Source: Neolewinella marina (lineage in GTDB: Bacteria; Bacteroidota; Bacteroidia; Chitinophagales; Saprospiraceae). Taken from it: a DNA stretch of 64,000 nucleotides. The stretch covers positions 1 through 64,000 of the forward strand of contig NZ_PDLO01000011.1 in NCBI RefSeq assembly GCF_002631205.1, given 5' to 3'. The translations under genes and the position numbers were made by a program. Under the pieces are notes generated by a model, which was not told the origin of the DNA, did not search any database, and worked only from the letters and a program-made list of their open reading frames with translations. This document shows, one piece after another, positions 8,629-16,779 of this stretch (positions within the stretch are counted from its first letter, which is position 1; every line of letters starts with the position of its first letter).

Positions 8629-10776
8629 TCACTTCCTCCGAAAAAGGCTGGCGATGGTCTTTCCGATCTCGTCAAGCTTTTCGAAGGGTTCCAACATCGT
8701 GGGGTTCCTGAAATCGATGCCGGCGTCGTCCGTCACCCCGATCTGTATGGGGTAGACGAGGATGAAACTCTTGTCGGCAAAATACTTGTTGAGGTAGTAG
8801 GGGACCTTGACCATGCTGGACTGAAAGGAGGGGTGCTCCCTGCGGCTCATCACGATGATGAGGTTGTCGTTTTTCTGGATTTCCCGGGTGAGGACCAGGA
8901 AGTCGTCCCAGTCGTCAAACGCATTAAATTCGGCGTGCACCGGATGTTTGGCCTGCACGCCCCGGAGGTATTCGAGGGTATCGGCGGGGCCGTAGAAGAC
9001 CAGTTTGGCCCCGGAATTGCGAGCGATATTCCACACCTTCACCAGCCAGAAGGGAAAGCCGATCTCCTTCTCGGCGTCGGCCGGAATGATGACCACGTGC
9101 CGCTGGACGGTGGCGAAGGGCTGGTAGGGTTTGTAGATGAGGGTGGTGGTGTTGCACTTGGTCAGAATGCCCTCAGTAAGGTTTCCTAGGAAGGTGTCAC
9201 TGATGTCCTTCTTGACGTGGAGGCCCAGAATCAGGTCGCTGATGCGCTGCTCCTTCACCACGCTGATGATGCCGTTGGCGATGTTCAGGTCGTAGCGCAG
9301 CAGCTCGTGCAGGGGGGTGTCGGTGGCGGAGGCCGTCACGGCCGCCTTGTGCAGGATCTTCTTGGCCTTGGTATTGCCGCTGTTGCCGGCTGCGGTATTG
9401 TCGACGATGCTCAGGGCGTACAGCCCGTCCTTGTTGTTCCTGGATTTTACCGTGATGCCCAGGTTGATCAACTCATCCGTCGTTTCCACGTTGCTGATGG
9501 GGATGAGGATGCGCTCCTGGTGTTCCTCCTCCTCCCCGACGGCGTCTCCCGCCTCGGCCAGGGCAATGTTCTTGGCGCCCTTCTGGGCCACGAAAGAGGC
9601 CATGGTGCAGGTGAAGAGGATCATCAGGATCGTACCGTTCAGGACGGTCTCGTCGAGCAGGCGGATCGGGGCGCCGGCCGCCGTTTCACCCAGGATGATG
9701 TTGTAGCCCACCAGCACGGCGGCCAGGGTGGCGGCGGCCTGGGCGTTGCTGAGGCCGAAGATCAGCCGCCGCTCGTCCAGGGAGAAGCCGTAGGTCTGCT
9801 GCGTCAGCCAGGCGGCCAGGAACTTGGCGGAAGTGGCCACCACGATCATGACCGTACCCACCCATAGGGTATCGAGGTCGGAGAAGAAGGCACGGTAATC
9901 GATCAGCATGCCCACCCCGATGAGGAAGAAGGGAATGAAAATGGCGTTCCCCACGAACTCGATCCGGTTCATCAGCGGAGAGGTATGGGGGATGAGCCGG
10001 TTCAGCGCCAGGCCAGACAAAAAGGCCCCGATGATAGCCTCGATACCCGCCAGCTCCGCCAGGGCGGCACCGAGGAAGACCATTACCAGGACGAAGATGT
10101 ACTGGGACACGTTGTCGTCAAACCGCCGCAGGAACCACCGGCCAATAATGGGGAACAGCAACATCACGGTAAGCCCGAAAGCCAGGATGGAAAGCGTAAG
10201 CCTGACCCAGAACTGAGCATTCACCTCCCCGGAAGTCATGCCCACCACTACCGCCAGCACCAACAGCGCCAGGGTATCAGTGATCATGGTGCCCCCCACG
10301 GTAACGTTCACGGCCTTGTTCTTCGCCACCCCGAGCTTGCTCACGAGGGGGTAGGCAATCAGCGTATGGGAGGCGAACATGCTGGCCAGCAGCACCGACG
10401 TGAGCCCGGAGAACTTCAGCACGTAGAGGCCCGTCAGGGTGCCCAGTGTCATAGGGATGATGAACGTATAGAGTCCGAAGACGAGGCTCTTGCCACTGTT
10501 CTTCTTGAAGTCCACCAGGTCGATCTCCAGTCCGGCCAGGAACATGATGTAGAGCAGTCCCGCCGTACCGGAAAGGATGATGCTGCTGTCGCGCTCGATC
10601 AGGTTAAAGCCGTTGGGCCCCACGACCGCCCCGGCAATGATGAGGCCGAGCAGGTGGGGGATCTTCAACTTGTTCAACAGCAGTGGCGCAATCAGGATGA
10701 TCACCAGGATCAGCAGGAACTTCACGACCGGGTTGGTCAGCGGGAGGGCGACGTCGAATAAATACGGTAGCGGCAT
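8629..10776 (-). CDS. Kef/CPA2-type cation:proton antiporter with C-terminal USP-like domain
   Basis: A 715-residue protein. Residues about 15-410 form a Na+/H+ exchanger membrane domain of about 12 helices, recognisable from LLIAPLLLNKLKIPHLLG, GPNGF, FLAGLEIDL and the GAFLSGLALNRLIPH region. Instead of the TrkA-N regulatory domain seen in KefB/C, the cytosolic part (about 430-715) looks like tandem universal-stress-protein-like folds (ERILIPISNVETTDELINLG; later HVVIIPADAEKEIGF). The ion specificity is unknown. The ATG at 10776 (MPLPYLFDVALPL) is preferred over an upstream frame running into non-coding sequence. A TATCTTCG box near 10892 and a GGCACCCGCG element at 10827-10845 lie upstream. 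It converges with the broken TolB-like gene, 12 bp apart. Confidence 0.88.
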   Translation of the reverse strand: MPLPYLFDVALPLTNPVVKFLLILVIILIAPLLLNKLKIPHLLGLIIAGAVVGPNGFNLIERDSSIILSGTAGLLYIMFLAGLEIDLVDFKKNSGKSLVFGLYTFIIPMTLGTLTGLYVLKFSGLTSVLLASMFASHTLIAYPLVSKLGVAKNKAVNVTVGGTMITDTLALLVLAVVVGMTSGEVNAQFWVRLTLSILAFGLTVMLLFPIIGRWFLRRFDDNVSQYIFVLVMVFLGAALAELAGIEAIIGAFLSGLALNRLIPHTSPLMNRIEFVGNAIFIPFFLIGVGMLIDYRAFFSDLDTLWVGTVMIVVATSAKFLAAWLTQQTYGFSLDERRLIFGLSNAQAAATLAAVLVGYNIILGETAAGAPIRLLDETVLNGTILMILFTCTMASFVAQKGAKNIALAEAGDAVGEEEEHQERILIPISNVETTDELINLGITVKSRNNKDGLYALSIVDNTAAGNSGNTKAKKILHKAAVTASATDTPLHELLRYDLNIANGIISVVKEQRISDLILGLHVKKDISDTFLGNLTEGILTKCNTTTLIYKPYQPFATVQRHVVIIPADAEKEIGFPFWLVKVWNIARNSGAKLVFYGPADTLEYLRGVQAKHPVHAEFNAFDDWDDFLVLTREIQKNDNLIIVMSRREHPSFQSSMVKVPYYLNKYFADKSFILVYPIQIGVTDDAGIDFRNPTMLEPFEKLDEIGKTIASLFRRK

Positions 10777-10826
10777 ACTCTCTCCCGGTGATCTGGTGAT
10801 GCGCCCGTCCTGTCCAATATTCCGTT

Positions 10827-10845
10827 GGGCGGGTACGCGGGTGCC
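10827..10845 (-). other. GGCACCCGCG dispersed element upstream of the antiporter gene
   Basis: Read on the minus strand: GGCACCCGCG-TA-CCCGCCC, 50 bp before the antiporter ATG and in the same orientation. Nineteen bases are shared with the copy before the DUF5908 gene at 32928-32947. Confidence 0.55.
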
Positions 10846-10951
10846 GCGCAACCGGGTGGAGCCGGAGTGGGTAGCACGGAACGCCGATCGAAGATAGGGC
10901 TACGGTACCGCCCTTTTCTCCAAATTATGCCCAGCAGGAAAAGGCGTCGGC

Positions 10952-11668
10952 TTACCCCCGGACACCCCTCAACATCATAAAGGCCGGGAAGGCGTTCAGC
11001 TCCCGGAAGTGCTTCGGATCGTGCTGCTCGAATTCGGGAACGGGGCGGGGCTCTAGGAGCCTGTCCAGGTAAAATCCGTTCTCGGTCAACGGGGTGATAC
11101 AGGCCTGCAGCGGGCGGCGATAGCCGGGCATCTCCACCGGGGTGCCGAAGCCGGTCCAGGTGGCCGTGACCTCCTCGGTGTCGAAGTACGCCCCAGAATT
11201 ATAGTACCCGTAGTCGAAGAAGGGGTGCTCCAGGGAAAGCACAAGGCACCCTCCCGGCCGGAGTACGCGGTGGAACTCCCGGATCGTAGGTCCCCAGTCG
11301 CGCAGGTAGTGCAGGGCGAGGGCGCAGAGCACCACGTCGCAGCTAGCTTCTCCCAGCATCTCCAGCGGATTAGCCAGGTCGTGAACGAAGAAGGTCCCGC
11401 CGTTGGGATTGCGACGGCGCGCAAGTTCCACCATCCGCGGACTCAGGTCGCAGCCCGTCACCCGCGCCCCCCGCTCCAGCAGGATTTCGGCGTACTTGCC
11501 CGGGCCGCAGCCCGCGTCGAGTACGTGCTTGCCCTCCACCTCGGGCAGTAGCGACAGCGTATTGGGCCGGTCGTAGTAGGCATTGTGCGGCTTGTCGTCA
11601 ATGTGGGCGTCAAAATCGGCCGCGAGCTGATCGTACGTTTGCCTGATCTTGAGGGTCAAGGGATCCAT
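10952..11668 (-). CDS. Class I SAM-dependent methyltransferase
   Basis: A 238-residue protein with a Rossmann-fold methyltransferase domain. Motif I is VLDAGCGPGKYAEILLERG, followed by the acidic end of beta-2 in VTGCDLSPRMVELARRR, motif II/III in CDVVLCALALHYL and the post-motif EFHRVLRPGGCLVLSLEHP. This is the small-molecule (UbiE/methyltransferase 11/25) type. The substrate cannot be told. The start ATG at 11668 is preceded by a TATCTTTC box at 6 bp spacing. The gene stands alone next to a repeat-filled intergenic region. Confidence 0.88.
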   Translation of the reverse strand: MDPLTLKIRQTYDQLAADFDAHIDDKPHNAYYDRPNTLSLLPEVEGKHVLDAGCGPGKYAEILLERGARVTGCDLSPRMVELARRRNPNGGTFFVHDLANPLEMLGEASCDVVLCALALHYLRDWGPTIREFHRVLRPGGCLVLSLEHPFFDYGYYNSGAYFDTEEVTATWTGFGTPVEMPGYRRPLQACITPLTENGFYLDRLLEPRPVPEFEQHDPKHFRELNAFPAFMMLRGVRG

Positions 11669-11674
11669 GGTCAG

Positions 11675-11682
11675 GAAAGATA
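11675..11682 (-). promoter_or_regulatory. -7-like element (TATCTTTC) abutting a start codon
   Basis: On the minus strand TATCTTTC is followed by six bases and then the methyltransferase ATG. It matches TAnnTTTG except for the last base. The spacing is nearly the same as at 357-364, 15417-15424 and 24303-24310, suggesting a recurring leaderless promoter layout. Confidence 0.35.
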
Positions 11683-11859
11683 CGGGCCATTACCCTGTAC
11701 GTAGCCGGCTAAGACATCCCACCCGCCCGGCCCTGGAAGGGACGGCCCCGAATTAGCGGGGTCAATTCCGGGTAATGGGCCTCGCGGGCATTAAGTATGA
11801 TTCCCCCCGGGGCGGCGATACCATCAAGTCGCGTTCAAATTGGACGTTGGGAGATATGC

Positions 11860-11914
11860 GATTCTCGATTCTCGATACTCGATTCTCGATTCTCGATACT
11901 TGATTCTCGATTTT
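11860..11914 (+). repeat. GATTCTC heptamer tandem array
   Basis: Seven consecutive 7-bp units, GATTCTC with variants GATACTC and GATACTT, ending in GATTTT. Shorter versions of the same array, followed by the same GGCTACCGCACGG-type block, occur at 12294-12326 and 14868-14901. Confidence 0.85.
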
Positions 11915-12293
11915 GCTACCGCACGGCTCTGCTCGCTACCGCTCGTTGGAATTACTTACCAGAAGGCACTGAGGGACACGGAGGTTGGTGGGGGAGCTCC
12001 CTTCATGGCGCTCTGTGGACCTCCGCGCCCCAGGGGTGAGAATAAATCGGGTCTGGAGACCCTCCACCCTAGTGGGCACGAGCGCAGTGAGCCGCCAATC
12101 GGAAATGGTAATTCTCAACCGGCCCTGGAAGGGACGGCACCCGAATTAGCGGGGTCAATTCCGAGGGAACCGAGTAATGGGCCTCGCGGGGATAAGGGGG
12201 ATTTACGATTTCTGATTTACGATTTGGCTACCGCACGGCTCCGCTCGCTGCGCTTGTGGACATGGGATGTTGTCGGAACCTGAGGAGATATGC

Positions 12294-12326
12294 GATTCTC
12301 GATTCTCGATACTCGATTCTCGATTT
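12294..12326 (+). repeat. GATTCTC heptamer tandem array, second copy
   Basis: Units GATTCTC, GATTCTC, GATACTC, GATTCTC and a partial GATTT, preceded by GAGATATGC as in the copy at 11860. The unit number differs between copies (7 versus 4), as expected for slippage. Confidence 0.8.
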
Positions 12327-12633
12327 GGCTACCGCACGGCTCTGCTCGCTACGCTCGTCGTCGGGCCTGGAGGCCCTCACCCCGCCCCCTCATCCCAGGC
12401 CCTGACATAGTGCGCAGCGATCTACCCCATAATGGTACATGGTACCTCGTAAATGGTAAATCCACCCGGCCCTGGAAGGGACGGCACCCGAATTGGCGGG
12501 GTCAATTCCCAGGAATGGGCCTCGCGGTCAATGGGCGTGAGGCAACCGAATCGGGCCTGGAGGCCCTACACCCGGCCCCGGAGCGAGCGGCCCCGTAAAT
12601 GGTAAATCAATCTTCCCCACCAGCGAGGCGCCA

Positions 12634-13533
12634 TCAATCCAGATCAATGAGTCCCCACCCAAACGCAAGCAGGGAGCCCAGCGTCAGGTGGACGATGCCC
12701 CAAAGGATGGATACGGCCGTAACCCCGCCCAGGGCGGGGAAGAAGGCGATGCCGAGCCCGATGGCCAGCGCCACGTTCTGGAAGGCCACCTCAATGACGA
12801 CGGCGCGGCGTTCCGCTGCCCGTAGGCCCGCCAAACGCCCAAGTCCCCAGCCCAGCCCAATGGCAACGAAGAAGGTGACCAGAACCGGGACCAGGGCCAG
12901 CTTGGCCAATAGCGCCAGGGAGTTGAAGTTGCTGCCAATCAACAGGGTAACAATCACGCCGAAAATGACGCCCGCGCCAAGCCGCACCTTTCCCCGTATG
13001 CGGCCGGCCGTGTTGGGACGGGTGTCACGGAGTAGCATGCCCGCCGTAACTGGGAGCAACAGCATGATCACCAGGGTAAGGGCCGTTCGGCGCGGGTCCA
13101 TACTGATGTGCTGAAGGATTTCCAGGGTTGAAGGGTTCCGGGAGGCCCAGAAAGTAAACAGCAAGGGGGTGAGTAGGATACTGAAAAGGGTAGAGGCTGT
13201 CGTCATACTAATAGAGGTAGCCACGTCCCCCCGGGCCACACCGGTGAGGTAATTTGACAGGGCACCTCCGGGACAACAGGTCACCAGCAACAGCCCAAGC
13301 GCAATACTCGGGACATTGGTCAGGTACATACCGGCCAAAAAGGCGACCGCGGGTAGAATAACAAATTGGGCGATAAGCCCGATGATGGGGGATTTGGGCC
13401 GCTGGAGCACATTGCGCAGATTCTCCCAGGTCAGGTCCAGGGATACGGCAAAAACCAGGAATCCCACCATCAGACTGACCAGCAGGCCGATGCGGGGATT
13501 AAAATTGAAGGGGATCTGGTTGATAGCATCCAT
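12634..13533 (-). CDS. Bile acid:sodium symporter (BASS/SBF-like) family transporter
   Basis: A 299-residue integral membrane protein with about nine to ten hydrophobic helices. It has the BASS-family signature region around VTCCPGGALSNYLTGVARGDVATSISMTTASTLFS, which corresponds to the conserved sodium-binding/crossover segment (CPGG-SN). Bacterial members carry bile acids, pantothenate, pyruvate or other organic anions with Na+. The substrate cannot be assigned. It starts 12 bp after the stop of the upstream methyltransferase gene and is probably co-transcribed with it. The C-terminus abuts an R2 repeat mosaic. Confidence 0.88.
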   Translation of the reverse strand: MDAINQIPFNFNPRIGLLVSLMVGFLVFAVSLDLTWENLRNVLQRPKSPIIGLIAQFVILPAVAFLAGMYLTNVPSIALGLLLVTCCPGGALSNYLTGVARGDVATSISMTTASTLFSILLTPLLFTFWASRNPSTLEILQHISMDPRRTALTLVIMLLLPVTAGMLLRDTRPNTAGRIRGKVRLGAGVIFGVIVTLLIGSNFNSLALLAKLALVPVLVTFFVAIGLGWGLGRLAGLRAAERRAVVIEVAFQNVALAIGLGIAFFPALGGVTAVSILWGIVHLTLGSLLAFGWGLIDLD

Positions 13534-13545
13534 ACGCCACGCCAG

Positions 13546-14181
13546 TTACTTAACAACCGCCTTTTCTCCCAGCATGCAGTTGGCCCCAAAGCGTACCGCA
13601 TCGTTGCGTTCAGTCCTGGAGTGCACAAAACCCGCGTCACGAAAGGCCTGTTGCAGGTCCGCCAATGGGTGGAGATAAAAACCTGTGGCCCGTACCGGCT
13701 TGAATTTCATGAAGTTTTCTCGCACGGGGAAGGTCACGGCGGCCCGCCCGCCGGGTTTGAGTACCCTGTACATCTCCCTGAACACAGCCCCCGGATCTGC
13801 GATAACGTAGGCCGTAGCCACGGTACAGGCCTTGTCGAATACGTCCGCGGCGAAGGGGAGGGCATCGCCGGCCGCCAGGTGCAATTGCACTTTGCCCCGC
13901 GAAATGGCGGCGGCATTCTTTTTGGAGGCCATTTCGATCGCAGTTTGTGAAATCTCGACTCCGGTCACGGTGCCTCCGGGTGCCCTTTGCAGAAGTAATT
14001 CTATGTTTGCTCCGTTCCCGAAGCCTATTTCGATGATGTGGTCATCGGGTTTGATGTCCATCAAGCTCAGTGTCCACCGGGCATGCGCGATGGTGTTTCT
14101 CGTCATCCAGGCGAACAGTATCTTACCGAATAGGCCCTGCGGGTATTGCATTTGCTTGCCGATCGCTTCGAATAAGTTCAT
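13546..14181 (-). CDS. Class I SAM-dependent methyltransferase
   Basis: A 211-residue methyltransferase. It has IIEIGFGNGANIELLLQRAPGG as motif I, GVEISQTAIEMASKKN after beta-2, and EMYRVLKPGGRAAVTFPV as the post-motif region. N-terminal residues (LFGKILFAWMTRNTIAHARWTLSLMDI) are amphipathic and may form a substrate cap. It resembles small-molecule or lipid methyltransferases of the methyltransferase-11 type; the acceptor is unknown. It is upstream of, and probably in one transcript with, the BASS transporter. A TATCTTAT sequence lies about 25 bp before the ATG. Confidence 0.88.
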   Translation of the reverse strand: MNLFEAIGKQMQYPQGLFGKILFAWMTRNTIAHARWTLSLMDIKPDDHIIEIGFGNGANIELLLQRAPGGTVTGVEISQTAIEMASKKNAAAISRGKVQLHLAAGDALPFAADVFDKACTVATAYVIADPGAVFREMYRVLKPGGRAAVTFPVRENFMKFKPVRATGFYLHPLADLQQAFRDAGFVHSRTERNDAVRFGANCMLGEKAVVK

Positions 14182-14198
14182 CGTTCGGCGGTTTTGTA

Positions 14199-15410
14199 TA
14201 TAAGATACGGGAATTCAGGCCTGTTGTCAATGACCTCCCGGCCGGGTAGGAGAGGTCCGCCCGAGACGAGCGCCGGCGAGAAGCAACCTGCGGCAGCCAA
14301 ATCGTACCTCGTGAATGGTAATTCTCAACCGGCCCTGGAAGGGACGGCCCCGAATTAGCGGGGTCAATTTCGAGGGAACCGAGGAATGGGCCTCGCGGTC
14401 AATGGGCGTGATGCGTCGAAATCAGGCCTGGAGGCCCTCACCCCGCCCCCTCATCCCGGGCCCTGACATAGTGCGCAGCGATCTACCCCGTAATGGTACA
14501 TGGTACCTCGTAAATAGTAAATCCGCCCGGCCCTGGAAGGGACGGCTCCCGAATTAGCGAGGTCAATTTCGAGGGAACCGAGGAATGGGCCTCGCGGTTA
14601 ACGGGCGTGATGCGTCGAAATCGGGCCTGAACACCCTCCACCCGGGTAGACACGACCGCAGTGAGCCGCCAATCGGAAATGGTAATTCTCAACCGGCCCT
14701 GGAAGGGACGGCTCCCGAATTAGCGGGGTCAATTCCGAGGGAACCGAGGAATGGGCCTCGCGGGGATAAGGGGGATTTACGATTTCTGATTCTCGATTTT
14801 GCTACCGCACGGCTCCGCTCGCTGTGCTTGTGGACATTGGATGTTGTCGGAACCTGAGGGGATATGCGATTCTCGATTCTCGATACTTGATTCTCGATTT
14901 TGCTACCGCACGGCTCTGCTCGCTACGCTCGTCGTCGGGCCTGGAGGCCCTCACCCCGCCCCCTCATTCCGGGCCCTGGCCTAGTGCGCAGCGAGCTGCC
15001 CCACAATGGTACATGGTACCTTGTAAATAGTAAATCCACCCGGCCCTGAAAGGGACGGCACCGAATTAGCGGGGTCAATTCCCAGGAATGGGCCTCGCGG
15101 TCGAAGGGCATGATGCGTCGAAATCGGGTCTGGACACCCTCCACCCGGGTGCGCACGAACGCAGTGAGCAGAGCCATAAATCGGAAATGGTACTTCGGAA
15201 ATGGTAAATGGTAATTCCCCCCACCCGGCCCTGGAAGGGACGGCCCCGAAATAGCGGGGTCAATTCCGAGGGAACCGAGGAATGGGCCTCGCGGTCAATG
15301 GGCGTGATGCGTCGAAATTGGGTCTGGAGACCCTCCACCCGGGTGCGCACGAACGCAGTGAGCAGAGCCGTAAATCACAAATCGGAAATCCCACCCCCCC
15401 CTCCCCAACC
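14199..15410. repeat. Long intergenic mosaic of R2 repeats
   Basis: About 1.2 kb without a credible gene. R2 units start at 14331, 14529, 14695, 15042 (variant GGCCCTGAAAGGG) and 15227. Most run through GAATTAGCGGGGTCAATTCC, GGGCCTCGCGGTCAA-GGG and TGATGCGTCGAAAT to a hairpin-forming GGGCCTGGAGGCCC or a CACCCGGGT block. The blocks occur in varying order, as if recombined. Together with 11.7-12.6 and 4.3-4.8 kb this makes at least eleven R2 units in the first 15.4 kb and none that I can see after it. Confidence 0.8.
14868..14901 (+). repeat. GATTCTC heptamer tandem array, third copy
   Basis: GATTCTC, GATTCTC, GATACTT, GATTCTC and a partial GATTTT. The flanking sequence GGGGATATGC and TGCTACCGCACGG matches the other two arrays. 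Confidence 0.8.
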
Positions 15411-15416
15411 CCGCCG

Positions 15417-15424
15417 TATCTTTC
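15417..15424 (+). promoter_or_regulatory. -7-like element (TATCTTTC) abutting a start codon
   Basis: TATCTTTC is followed by five bases and the ATG at 15430, the same layout as upstream of the aminopeptidase. It predicts a very short or absent 5' leader. Confidence 0.35.
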
Positions 15425-15429
15425 CCCCG

Positions 15430-16773
15430 ATGAGCATCTGGGATACCCTCTTCAGCCGCAGCGTCGGGCGGGCCGACGGTGACGAGCCGGACCACCACTT
15501 CGGCCGCTACACCGATGCGTACAAGTCGCGGGAGAACTACGCCGCCTGGGATGCCGCCATCGATGCCTTCGAGGAGGGGGAATTCCTGCAGAGCTGCACC
15601 GCCTTTATGGCCTATCTCTACGACCGCCAGGAACACAACGTGAAATGGAAGCGGGAGGACGGCACCCTCTACTTCGAATTCTACCAGGGCAGCAAGCGGG
15701 TCACGGGCTTCGCCGACCGCGAGCAACTGCGGGCCTCGGCCCGCATCGCGCGGCTGAACCGCACCGACGCCGAGCTGCTACGCCGCCTCACGGCCATGAA
15801 CTACGAGTTGAAGTACAGCCGCTTCGGACTGGACGAGGACAACTGCCTCACCATCATCTTCGATACGCCGGTACACGACGCCAGCCCCCACAAGCTCTAC
15901 CACGCCCTGAAGGAAATGGCCCAGCGGGCCGACAAGCAGGATGACCTCCTGCTCGAAGAGTTCAGCGGATACCTGAGCCCGGTGGAGGTGACCCACCTCG
16001 AGCCCCTCTCCCATGAGCTGAAGGGCATCAAACTGGGGTTCCTGAGGGAACAGATCCAGGCCCTCATCGACTACCTCGCCTCCAACGCCATCAACCCGGA
16101 GGAGCACCCCGGCGCCGTAGCCTACCTGCTGCTCGATCTCGTGTACCGCCTCGACTACCTGCTGCGCCCCGAGGGCCACACCATGGAGGCCCTGGAGCGG
16201 ATGCACCGCATGTACTTTGCCCGGGAGGAGGAGCCCCAACCCGTGACCTACAAGAACGTCCGCCTGCTCGGGGAGCTCCAGGAACTGCTGCAACGGGCCC
16301 CGGAAAGCTTTGCCGAGGAACTCTACGCCGGCAAGTACACCTTCGGCATCACCCTGCCGGCAAGCCACGATCGCCTGGCCAGCCTCATCAACAATGAGCT
16401 GCCGAATATGGACTGGTACCAGGACAACGGCTACGCCCCCGTGGCTCGCGCCATCCCCGGATACATCGCCGGCTACGCCCTGTTCAATTACGCCGTGCCG
16501 CCGCCCGACCGCGAACTGCTGCACCTGTACTACCGGGTGACGGAGAACGATTACTTCCAGCGGCTGGGGTATACCCAGTCCTTCGTCGATCGCGACGGCC
16601 GCCCCGCCCGCCGGGCCATTCGGACCGCCGTCACCGAGATCGCCGAACGCCACCGCGCCGACTACCCCCAGCTCCGCCCTGCCGTCTCCCAACTGAATTT
16701 TAGCGACCTCACCGAGTTCAGCCGCAGCTACCTGGAGATGATCCGCAACCTCGAGCTGGGGCAGCGGCCGTAG
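15430..16773 (+). CDS. Hypothetical protein with a YbjN-like central region
   Basis: A 447-residue soluble protein without signal peptide or membrane segment. Residues about 45-190 contain LYFEFYQGSKRVTGFAD and then LLRRLTAMNYELKYSRFGLDEDNCLTIIFDTPVHD, the pattern of YbjN/type III chaperone-like folds (small alpha/beta domains that bind helices). The rest is helical and unassigned; it ends in YLEMIRNLELGQRP. I do not recognise a function. The ATG at 15430 fits the family-like start MSIWDTLFSRS and the preceding -7-like box. The longer frame upstream reads through R2 repeats and is rejected. Confidence 0.75.
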   Translation: MSIWDTLFSRSVGRADGDEPDHHFGRYTDAYKSRENYAAWDAAIDAFEEGEFLQSCTAFMAYLYDRQEHNVKWKREDGTLYFEFYQGSKRVTGFADREQLRASARIARLNRTDAELLRRLTAMNYELKYSRFGLDEDNCLTIIFDTPVHDASPHKLYHALKEMAQRADKQDDLLLEEFSGYLSPVEVTHLEPLSHELKGIKLGFLREQIQALIDYLASNAINPEEHPGAVAYLLLDLVYRLDYLLRPEGHTMEALERMHRMYFAREEEPQPVTYKNVRLLGELQELLQRAPESFAEELYAGKYTFGITLPASHDRLASLINNELPNMDWYQDNGYAPVARAIPGYIAGYALFNYAVPPPDRELLHLYYRVTENDYFQRLGYTQSFVDRDGRPARRAIRTAVTEIAERHRADYPQLRPAVSQLNFSDLTEFSRSYLEMIRNLELGQRP

Positions 16774-16779
16774 GATCGT

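Larger units (their letters stand above)
11697..12630. repeat. Intergenic mosaic of R2 repeats, short palindromic blocks and heptamer arrays
   Basis: No credible gene. R2 copies (GGCCCTGGAAGGGACGG, then GAATTAGCGGGGTCAATTCC and GGGCCTCGCGG) begin at 11729, 12121 and 12468. Between them lie blocks reused elsewhere: GCTACCGCACGGCT-TGCTCGC, GGGCCTGGAGGCCC (a perfect 6-bp stem with a 2-base loop), GGTACATGGTACC and TTTACGATTTCTGATTTACG. Two GATTCTC arrays are listed separately. Short open frames here are repeat translations and vary between copies. Confidence 0.8.

Noticed and set aside
11797-12598. Several open frames inside the R2 mosaics (also 14315-15170)
   Set aside because: They translate repeat blocks, start and stop at different points in each copy, and yield similar low-information peptides (for example HERSEPPIGNGNSQ) from different loci.
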